Assembly: GCA_043812055.1 (NCBI GenBank)
Contig: JBDRMN010000047.1
Coordinates: 1-19,684 of the forward strand
From: JBDRMN01 sp043812055
GTDB taxonomy: Bacteria; Patescibacteriota; Gracilibacteria; JAHISY01
Direction: 5' to 3'
DNA length: 19,684 nucleotides
Of this stretch, positions 1-4,574 are shown one piece after another; position 1 is the stretch's first letter, and the number at the start of each line of letters is the position of its first letter. Made by a program: the position numbers and the translations under genes. Below the pieces are notes generated by a model, which saw nothing but the letters and a program-made list of their open reading frames with translations, searched no databases and had not been told where the DNA came from.

Positions 1-36
1 CAAGACCGTTCCATTCGACCACTCTGGCACCCCTCC
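1..36 (-). tRNA. tRNA-Ser (probably UGA), 5' half only, cut by the window edge
   Basis: Read on the minus strand from 36, the sequence begins GGAGGGG (acceptor stem), continues with a D-arm of the form GCCAGAGTGGTCGAATGG, and reaches CGGTCTTG, the 5' anticodon stem and start of the anticodon loop. This closely matches the 5' half of bacterial tRNA-Ser genes. The visible anticodon bases are U34 and G35, so UGA is expected. The anticodon's third base, variable arm, T-arm and 3' end lie outside the window. Identity rests on pattern recognition, not on a covariance model. Confidence 0.78.
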
Positions 37-63
37 GTTTACCGAGAAGCTTAGACCACTTTA

Positions 64-99
64 TCCTCCGTAGCCCCGCTGGGCGGGGCGAAGGACGGA
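64..99. repeat. GC-rich hairpin element beside a tRNA head
   Basis: GCCCCGC at 73-79 pairs with GCGGGGC at 83-89 over a 3-nt loop. An outer arm, TCC-TCC at 64-69, pairs with GGA-GGA at 93-99 with one bulged base. It looks like a REP-like palindromic element. It lies between the tRNA-Ser 5' end and a second copy of that tRNA's first 14 bases. Confidence 0.6.
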
Positions 100-116
100 T
101 CTGGCACCCCTCCGTT
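100..116 (-). repeat. Duplicated 5' end of the tRNA-Ser gene
   Basis: The 17 bases at 100-116 are identical to those at 23-39, which hold the first 14 bases of the tRNA-Ser (minus strand) plus three upstream bases. Homology ends at the junction with the hairpin element at 64-99, so this is a tRNA-head remnant and not a second tRNA. Confidence 0.7.
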
Positions 117-139
117 CCCACGGATTTTACAATAAAAAG

Positions 140-162
140 GACGCAAGATTTACGTTTCTACG
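140..162. repeat. Degenerate copy of the GACGCAA palindrome
   Basis: GACGCAAGATTT followed by ACGTTTCTACG resembles one whole unit of the perfect palindrome at 217-250, with several mismatches. It looks like a decayed copy of the same element. Confidence 0.4.
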
Positions 163-172
163 AAACACATAC

Positions 173-195
173 GGTTCAGGTTGCAAACCTGAACC
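173..195. repeat. Hairpin with GGTTCAGGTT arms
   Basis: GGTTCAGGTT at 173-182 pairs perfectly with AACCTGAACC at 186-195 around a 3-nt loop. The arm sequence recurs in a hairpin at 18695-18724, so this is probably a dispersed family. No T-run follows on either strand, so it is not an obvious terminator. Confidence 0.65.
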
Positions 196-216
196 TGCGC
201 CAGTGTTTTTTCATAA

Positions 217-250
217 ACCATAGAGACGCAAAATCTTGCGTCTCTATGGT
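217..250. repeat. 34-bp palindromic element with 15-bp perfect arms
   Basis: ACCATAGAGACGCAA at 217-231 and its exact reverse complement at 236-250 flank a 4-nt loop. From memory, very similar AGAGACGCAA/TTGCGTCTCT palindromes occur as dispersed repeats in many bacterial genomes. No gene overlaps it. Confidence 0.75.
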
Positions 251-278
251 CGGAACGGATCGTGTACAACAAAAAGGG

Positions 279-316
279 CTCCGGCAGTAAGACAATGAAC
301 CCTCTTACTGCCGGAG
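279..316 (-). terminator. Rho-independent terminator, minus strand
   Basis: A 14-bp perfect stem (CTCCGGCAGTAAGA at 279-292 with its complement at 303-316) encloses a 10-nt loop. On the minus strand it is followed by CCC and five T residues. It would end a transcript coming from the 320-760 region. On the plus strand no T-run follows. Confidence 0.65.
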
Positions 317-329
317 GTTGGGCTAGAAC

Positions 330-395
330 GGGTTACGTTTCCGTCCTAACCGGGTTGGTGTTACTTTCGGGTTCTCCTCGGGGGTTTCCCCCCGA
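330..395 (-). other. Structured stretch upstream of the terminator
   Basis: TCGGGGG at 378-384 pairs perfectly with CCCCCGA at 389-395 over a TTTC loop. A weaker GGTTA/TAACC hairpin lies at about 331-350. Together with the terminator at 279-316 this gives three stems in a row on the minus-strand transcript, which could mean a structured RNA. I recognise no known RNA family: the conserved cores of RNase P RNA and tmRNA are absent. Confidence 0.3.
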
Positions 396-419
396 ATATA
401 CGCGATCAAAGATAGTTGA

Positions 420-548
420 TCAGCTGGCGTACTGAGAACCCTGAACGTCGACTTTTTCCCAAGCTTCGGCGCCGCTGCCCTGAAAAGAATCGTCTTTTTT
501 GAGTCGGGCACGGCCGGTGTACAACAGTACAAATGGTGCTTTTCGCAT
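420..548 (-). CDS. Possible 42-residue protein, unrecognised
   Basis: This ATG-started minus-strand ORF has a GCGAGG element about 8 nt upstream, one of the few Shine-Dalgarno-like sites in the window. The peptide runs from MRKAPFVLLYTG to VDVQGSQYAS, with no membrane segment or known motif. It sits in a minus-strand stretch ending in the terminator at 279-316. Two longer ORFs overlap it in other frames (stops at 323 and 406) and look like noise: low complexity, rare residues in odd places, and poor starts. It may be non-coding. The only support is the start context and the terminator. Confidence 0.22.
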   Translation of the reverse strand: MRKAPFVLLYTGRARLKKDDSFQGSGAEAWEKVDVQGSQYAS

Positions 549-858
549 GATAATACCTCGCTTTCATCGGAGAAAAAGAAACGATCATGCTTCCTCTGCC
601 ACGTCCAGCTCCGCTCTTTTGGCTTAGATTTATCACCTCCTTTCCGCGGAAGTAGCGTTAAAAACATTCCACTCGGAGTTTTGCTGGACGGAGGAAGTAT
701 GAAGTTCATATCCCCTCGGCCCAGCAAAACAATAGTAAGCAACCAACCTGTCAAGGAGTGAACTTTTGGCTTGTCTTATGACAACCGCAGCTCAAACTCA
801 TTTTGATTCTATTTTAAAAAAGCAGAACATAAAAAATATGTTGAGTAAAGGTTGTGTT
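549..858. other. Stretch without a convincing gene
   Basis: No credible protein is seen here. The minus strand holds a 12-base AAAGGAGGTGAT at 643-632, a perfect anti-16S Shine-Dalgarno match, but no ATG, GTG or TTG lies at normal spacing downstream. A TTGACA hexamer at 754-749 (minus) lacks a good -10 box at 16-18 bp. The part from about 770 to 850 is A/T-rich and featureless. Confidence 0.4.
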
Positions 859-929
859 CGTGAAGCGTGGAACTTGAAACCCCGAAGGGGCCCCTTCGGG
901 GCGTGAAACGTGGAACGTGAAACGTAAAA
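859..929. repeat. Heptamer array interrupted by a 22-bp perfect palindrome
   Basis: Three heptamers (CGTGAAG, CGTGGAA, CTTGAAA) at 859-879 are followed by a loop-less perfect palindrome at 880-901 (half-site CCCCGAAGGGG). Four more heptamers follow at 902-929 (CGTGAAA, CGTGGAA, CGTGAAA, CGTAAAA). The palindrome falls exactly between two repeat units. The composite lies just downstream of the SLH protein gene. Confidence 0.8.
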
Positions 930-942
930 CCTTAGATGGTTC

Positions 943-2421
943 TCAGTTTTGGATGCCTCTCCACACTAATTCAGATATAAACCCCCGCGTTTCCGCATCA
1001 CCAAAATTGACTGCCTCATTGTCGTTTAATACACCGGCATTCTTGGTTGCGTTGACGTAGGGCATGTACCAGGCGCCGGGGGCGGTACCAAGCGGCAGGT
1101 CGAAGGCCTCGGTAACCATCTTCAACGCCTCGGCTCGATTGACTGAGTTGCCGGGTCGGAACAAGTCATCGGGGTAGCCGCCGACCCAGTTTTGACTCTT
1201 GGCGTAGCAGACATAGGGGGCGAACCATTCAGTTTGGACGTCCGGAAAACACTTGCTGTAAGTGTTTTTATTGAAGCTGGGAACAGCCGCTTCGACGAGG
1301 ATTTTGGAGAGCTCGGCGCGGTTGATTTGGCTACCGGGACGGAAGGCTCCATCGGCGTAGCCGGAGATAATACCGCGTTCGGCAATTCCGACGATTGCGG
1401 TCGCGTACGCAGTCAGCGGTCCGACGTCGGAGAATGGTGAAACGAGGGTGCTGACTCCGGTCTGGCCAGTTTCGAAACTCACGTGAATTTTTTCGCTTCC
1501 TCGGGAAAAGACGTAATTGCGAATCTTTTTTACCGCCAGCGGCTCGGTCGGTAAACCGTAAATTGATTTACCGGTGTCGAGACGGTATTCGTTTTCGTCG
1601 TAAAAGCAGCTGGTCGAGCGGGGACAGTACTGCTCGCCGCTGAGCTCGAGCTGCTCGAACTTCGCACCGACGAGAGTAGTTACCAGATTATTCCAGGCAG
1701 TTGCGCCGCTATCAGAAAGAACATAACTAAGTTTGTTGAAATAACTGGCGCGTTCGACACCGAGACCGAGCAAGATCATAAGTTGTTTCAAGGCGTAGTC
1801 GTCACGCTGCGTCGCTGTGACGGCCTGCTCGGCATTGTGCTCCGTAGTGGTGTAACCAAACTCAGTCGCCCAAACTGGTTTCTCGCAACCCGCGTTTTTC
1901 AACATTTGTCGATAAAAACCCACCCACTGGTCGACGGTGTGCCAAGCGTCTTTATCGATATTGATTTCGTCGGGGGCGACGCCGAGGTGGTAAGGATGGA
2001 AGGCGAAGACGTCAAAAAGATTACAGGCGTTATCGAGCTTCAAAAACTCTTTCAGCCACTCGTAGTTGTAACCGGAAAGGCTTCCTAAAACAATCGGGGC
2101 TTTCGTGGCTGCGATTTCGGCACGCGTTTTGATTAAAAAATCGTAATAGTTCAACGCTCGGGCAGTGTTCGTTAATCCCAACCCGTGGTGCGATTCATCC
2201 GGCTCATTACAAATCTCCGCGTGGGTAATCGTACGGTTGGCCGCGCGGTAAAACATGACAGCGTGCTCATCGCTATCCCAGCAACCGGTGAGGAAGCGGG
2301 GATTCTGGTCGTCGATCTGGATTGTTCCGGCGCTATCGAGGACGACGTCGATCGGGGAAACGGCGAAGACGCTTGCTGTGAGCAAGACGAAAAAGAGGAG
2401 TGCGGTGAGGAACTTTTTCAT
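943..2421 (-). CDS. Secreted glycoside hydrolase-like protein with SLH domains
   Basis: The 492-residue protein starts with a signal peptide (about 1-20, ending ASVFA). Residues 70-230 resemble the second half of a clan-A (beta/alpha)8 glycosidase: NEP at 72-74 (E73 as likely acid/base), FHPYH at 141-145 and WATEFGY at 184-190 (E187 as likely nucleophile). Their spacing of 114 residues fits the clan. The C-terminus carries two clear S-layer homology motifs (about 328-375 and 391-436) and a weaker third (448-490), so it is probably bound to the cell wall or S-layer. Oddly, only about 50 residues separate the signal peptide from NEP, where such barrels normally need well over 100 for strands 1-3; the barrel seems N-terminally shortened and may be inactive. 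The substrate cannot be inferred. The start lacks a Shine-Dalgarno but has an extended -10 box 6 nt upstream. Confidence 0.82.
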   Translation of the reverse strand: MKKFLTALLFFVLLTASVFAVSPIDVVLDSAGTIQIDDQNPRFLTGCWDSDEHAVMFYRAANRTITHAEICNEPDESHHGLGLTNTARALNYYDFLIKTRAEIAATKAPIVLGSLSGYNYEWLKEFLKLDNACNLFDVFAFHPYHLGVAPDEINIDKDAWHTVDQWVGFYRQMLKNAGCEKPVWATEFGYTTTEHNAEQAVTATQRDDYALKQLMILLGLGVERASYFNKLSYVLSDSGATAWNNLVTTLVGAKFEQLELSGEQYCPRSTSCFYDENEYRLDTGKSIYGLPTEPLAVKKIRNYVFSRGSEKIHVSFETGQTGVSTLVSPFSDVGPLTAYATAIVGIAERGIISGYADGAFRPGSQINRAELSKILVEAAVPSFNKNTYSKCFPDVQTEWFAPYVCYAKSQNWVGGYPDDLFRPGNSVNRAEALKMVTEAFDLPLGTAPGAWYMPYVNATKNAGVLNDNEAVNFGDAETRGFISELVWRGIQN

Positions 2422-2427
2422 GGGAGC

Positions 2428-2436
2428 AGTTTAACA
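2428..2436 (-). promoter_or_regulatory. Extended -10 promoter of the SLH protein gene, leaderless
   Basis: On the minus strand TGT-TAAACT ends 6 nt before the ATG at 2421. The TG dinucleotide and spacing match the extended -10 boxes before pyrD and the PKD gene. No -35 is evident. Transcription would start at or next to the ATG. Confidence 0.45.
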
Positions 2437-2439
2437 CGG

Positions 2440-2487
2440 GGTCTTTAAGTTTTTAGGTCTCTAGGTCTTTAGGTGCCTGAGTTTTTC
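2440..2487. repeat. Octamer array (six GGTCTTTA-like units)
   Basis: Successive units are GGTCTTTA, AGTTTTTA, GGTCTCTA, GGTCTTTA, GGTGCCTG and AGTTTTTC. The array lies in the gap between the SLH gene start and the pyrK end. The same octamer family recurs near 10995, 14562 and (reverse complement) 17026. Confidence 0.8.
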
Positions 2488-2501
2488 TATATTTTGAAAC
2501 T

Positions 2502-2543
2502 CATACTACAAAATAGCGTAGATTTGTGCCATTTTGTAGTATG
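2502..2543. repeat. Inverted repeat with 13-bp A/T-rich arms
   Basis: CATACTACAAAAT at 2502-2514 pairs perfectly with its complement at 2531-2543 across a 16-nt loop. It lies just after the pyrK stop. A T5 tract follows only on the plus strand, so a terminator for pyrK is uncertain; it could be an operator or a dispersed element. Confidence 0.55.
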
Positions 2544-2563
2544 CATTTTTAATTACGACATCT

Positions 2564-3394
2564 CTACAGCTCCTGACGTTCGCCAACACTGTCTCGTCGA
2601 TATTTACCAAACTCCGTCAGCTTCAAAGCTTTTTCCCCGGCGATCACCGGACCGTCTTTACAGACGCAGAAGCCGACGTCGTCCATGACACAGCTGCCAC
2701 AGACGCCAATGCCACACTTCATGAAACGTTCGAGACTTAACTCACAAGGAATATTTTTCTCAACACAAATCTCGGCAACTTTCCGTAGCATTAATTCCGG
2801 CCCACAGGAATACACCCCCGCTTTCGCGGGGGCAGGCCCCTCTGCTTTCGCGGGGGCAGGCCCCTCTGCTTTTAGAATTTTTTCCAGCAAGTCAGTAGCA
2901 AAACCCTTCTCACCAGCTGAGCCGTCGTCTGTCGCGATCTGAACGTTCGCCCCCAGCTTCTCGGCGTGAGCTTTTCCGAAAAGGAGATTGCTGCTGCGAG
3001 CGCCGATGATGAAATTCAGCTCGCAATCCTTGGCGGCTGCGGCGGCCAGGCCGAGCAGGGGAGCAGTGCCGAAGCCACCGCCGACCAATACTATTTTTTT
3101 ACCTTTCGGAATACTGAAGCCTTTACCAAAGGGGCCGCGGATACCGACTTTGTCGCCGACTTTCAGCTCATGCAGTTTCTGTGAAAAAGTTCCAACGGCT
3201 GAAACGGTAATGTTCCACGTTCCAGGTTCCACGTTCCAGGTTCCAAATGGTTTTTCATCCACACCTGGTATCCAGAGCATCACGAACTGACCGGGCTTGA
3301 ATTTGAGCTTGTTTTCAAAAACGAAGGTTTTGATCCCCTCGGCTTCGGGGATGATGTCTTTGATGGCGATCGTGGTTGGAATGGTTTCAGACAT
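2564..3394 (-). CDS. pyrK: Dihydroorotate dehydrogenase B electron-transfer subunit PyrK
   Basis: PyrK passes electrons from the PyrD flavin to NAD+ through FAD and a [2Fe-2S] cluster in pyrimidine synthesis. Visible are the FAD-binding PGQFVML (34-40), IRGPFGKGFSI (85-95), the NAD-site loop VLVGGGFGTAP (102-112), YSCGPELML (195-203) and the cluster cysteines C227, C232 and C235 with C243 or C245. At 276 residues it is somewhat long for the family. The excess comes from repeats inside the gene: residues about 50-61 (GTWNVEPGTWN) are encoded by a heptamer array and residues about 176-191 (twice GPAPAKAE-like) by a 24-bp tandem repeat. Both fall in expected surface loops and keep the frame. The gene follows pyrD by 38 bp, so the two are probably one operon. 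No Shine-Dalgarno precedes its ATG. Confidence 0.95.
   Translation of the reverse strand: MSETIPTTIAIKDIIPEAEGIKTFVFENKLKFKPGQFVMLWIPGVDEKPFGTWNVEPGTWNITVSAVGTFSQKLHELKVGDKVGIRGPFGKGFSIPKGKKIVLVGGGFGTAPLLGLAAAAAKDCELNFIIGARSSNLLFGKAHAEKLGANVQIATDDGSAGEKGFATDLLEKILKAEGPAPAKAEGPAPAKAGVYSCGPELMLRKVAEICVEKNIPCELSLERFMKCGIGVCGSCVMDDVGFCVCKDGPVIAGEKALKLTEFGKYRRDSVGERQEL
2814..2868. repeat. 24-bp tandem repeat with hairpin, inside pyrK
   Basis: Two identical 24-bp units occupy 2821-2844 and 2845-2868. CCCCCGC and GCGGGGG (2814-2831) form a hairpin with a TTTC loop. On the minus strand each unit adds eight residues rich in Pro, Ala and Gly without breaking the pyrK frame. The perfect identity of the units suggests recent duplication. 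Confidence 0.9.
3212..3246. repeat. Five GTTCCAN heptamers inside pyrK
   Basis: Units are GTTCCAC, GTTCCAG, GTTCCAC, GTTCCAG and GTTCCAA, a 35-bp array. It is translated in pyrK as residues about 50-61. Confidence 0.9.
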
Positions 3395-3420
3395 GTTTTT
3401 TTTCTGGATCCCCGCTTCCC

Positions 3421-3447
3421 GGCCTTCGCCTTTCAGGCTTCGGCGGG
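3421..3447. repeat. Imperfect palindrome containing the pyrD stop codon
   Basis: GCCTTCGCC and GGCTTCGGC arms flank a TTTCA loop with mismatched TTC centres. The pyrD TGA stop (3433-3435) lies in the loop region, so the end of PyrD is defined by this element. Confidence 0.6.
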
Positions 3448-4437
3448 CAAGTCGCGAGGAGTGTTTTCTGGTTCCCGGCTCTCTCCCTCGACAGGCTCGG
3501 GATCGGCCGGGATGACATTAGAGGAGTGGGCTGCGCCAATTAGCTCGGTAATGTCTTCGATGTCGTGCTCTTCGCACCAGGTCTTCATTTCCCTCGCAAT
3601 TTTGCGGAAGACTTTTGCTCCGTCAATGACTGCACTGCCGATGCCGACGAGAGTGGCGCCGGCTTGCAGCATCTCGATTACATCGCGAGCGTTGCTGACT
3701 CCGCCTGTACCGATAATCGGGATTTGAACTGCTTTGTAAATATCGAAAACAGCTTTCACCGCCAGAGGACGAATCGCCGGGCCGGAGAGGCCGCCGACTT
3801 TGTTCGCAAGGATCGGTTTCGCTGTTTCGATGTCGATCAGCATCCCGGGTCCGACGGTATTGATCGCGGTGATTGCATCTGCTCCGGCTGATTCAATTGT
3901 TTTGGCTAGCTTGGTGACGCTTCGGACATTGCGGGAAATTTTGATGGCGAGAGGAATGTTCCCGCAATTTTCTTTCGCCCGAACGATCAAATCTTTCGTT
4001 AGTTCAAGGTCATGCTCAAAGGGTTTGCCGAATTCATTCTCGACGTTCGGACAAGAGATATTTACCTCGATAAGTTTGGGTTTGAGCTTGGCGATTTCCG
4101 CAACTGTCTCGATGTATTCACCCACGCTGCCAGCGGCGACGCTGGCAAAGAGAGGAGTACGGGAAAGTTTCCGGAAACTTTCAATTTCAGTTTTAGCCTC
4201 TGTGACCCCACCGTGAGGGAGACCGACGGCGTTGATCAAATTCCCGCCACCGAGATGGATTACGGTGGGGTTCGGATGGCCTTCGTGGCGCTGCAGCCAG
4301 GCGGATTTCAGAGTCACCGCTCCGGCACCCGCTGCGGCGACTGCAGCCAGACTTGCACCAGTAGTACCCAGAAGCCCGGAAGCGAGAACCAGAGGGTTCT
4401 TCAGTTTGATTCCGAGGAATTCCAGGGAAGGTTTCAT
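3433..4437 (-). CDS. pyrD: Dihydroorotate dehydrogenase, catalytic subunit (class 1B)
   Basis: This FMN enzyme oxidises dihydroorotate to orotate; class 1B partners with PyrK, encoded just downstream. Diagnostic features are the N-terminal LGIKLKNPLVLASG, the active-site loop with C129 (NISCPNV, 126-132), AIKIS (164-168), and the FMN phosphate site IGTGGV (242-247) with GIGSA (265-269). I place the start at ATG 4437, not at an ATG 126 bp further upstream. The extra 42 residues match nothing in the family, and a TATAAT box ends 7 nt before 4437. The family body ends at IGAAH (300-304); a 30-residue tail follows, beginning SSNVIPADPEPVEG and ending LPAEA, translated from palindromic repeats. 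Length is 334 residues against about 305 expected. Confidence 0.95.
   Translation of the reverse strand: MKPSLEFLGIKLKNPLVLASGLLGTTGASLAAVAAAGAGAVTLKSAWLQRHEGHPNPTVIHLGGGNLINAVGLPHGGVTEAKTEIESFRKLSRTPLFASVAAGSVGEYIETVAEIAKLKPKLIEVNISCPNVENEFGKPFEHDLELTKDLIVRAKENCGNIPLAIKISRNVRSVTKLAKTIESAGADAITAINTVGPGMLIDIETAKPILANKVGGLSGPAIRPLAVKAVFDIYKAVQIPIIGTGGVSNARDVIEMLQAGATLVGIGSAVIDGAKVFRKIAREMKTWCEEHDIEDITELIGAAHSSNVIPADPEPVEGESREPENTPRDLPAEA
3474..3511. repeat. Nested palindrome encoding the PyrD tail
   Basis: CCCGGC at 3474-3479 pairs with GCCGGG at 3506-3511, and inside it TCCC at 3484-3487 pairs with GGGA at 3499-3502. On the minus strand this is translated as part of the extra C-terminal tail of PyrD. 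Confidence 0.65.
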
Positions 4438-4444
4438 CTGGACT

Positions 4445-4453
4445 ATTATAACA
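4445..4453 (-). promoter_or_regulatory. pyrD promoter, extended -10, leaderless
   Basis: TGT-TATAAT on the minus strand is a perfect -10 with an extended TG. Seven nucleotides separate it from ATG 4437, so the mRNA should begin within a base or so of the start codon. No Shine-Dalgarno is present and no strong -35 is seen. Confidence 0.7.
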
Positions 4454-4517
4454 GTATTTTTAGGCTTGAAAAGTAGGGTTTTGGCAACCTGCTTGCATAG
4501 ATTTTTAAACAAATTTA

Positions 4518-4526
4518 TGCTACAAT
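4518..4526 (+). promoter_or_regulatory. clpC promoter, extended -10
   Basis: TGC-TACAAT is a good extended -10 box. The predicted transcription start, 7 nt after the box, is A4533, the first base of an ATG. No CIRCE-type operator is visible between it and clpC. Confidence 0.6.
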
Positions 4527-4532
4527 TAATCG

Positions 4533-4571
4533 ATGCTGGGGGGTAAAATCCTAGCAAAATCAAAGCTTTAG
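4533..4571 (+). CDS. Possible leaderless 12-codon upstream ORF of clpC
   Basis: The ORF ATG-CTG-GGG-GGT ... CTT-TAG would encode MLGGKILAKSKL. Its ATG begins exactly 6 nt after the TACAAT box, the same geometry as the leaderless PKD gene. Its UAG stop ends 3 nt before the clpC ATG and is in the same frame as clpC. It could feed ribosomes to clpC by termination-reinitiation, since clpC has no Shine-Dalgarno. Translation is inferred only from this arrangement. Confidence 0.35.
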   Translation: MLGGKILAKSKL

Positions 4572-4574
4572 AAC

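Noticed and set aside
632..643. Possible 3' end of a 16S rRNA gene on the plus strand (ATCACCTCCTTT)
   Set aside because: The flanking bases lack helix 44/45 sequence of 16S rRNA; it is just a perfect Shine-Dalgarno complement.
323..754. 143-residue minus-strand ORF
   Set aside because: The start is a TTG within a TTGACA hexamer, the residue pattern looks random, and it overlaps two other ORFs. I kept only the 42-residue ORF at low confidence.
749..754. TTGACA as a -35 box of a minus-strand promoter
   Set aside because: At 16-18 bp spacing there is only TGTTTT or TTGTTT; the best -10-like hexamer, TATTGT, is too close.
859..929. CRISPR array
   Set aside because: Units are 7 bp with no spacers and no cas genes nearby; the same holds for the other arrays in the window.
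2502..2543. Terminator of pyrK
   Set aside because: The stem is A/T-rich with a 16-nt loop and no T-run on the minus strand; listed as an inverted repeat only.
4438..4563. N-terminal extension of PyrD by 42 residues
   Set aside because: It has no family similarity, and a TATAAT box inside it places the transcript start next to ATG 4437.
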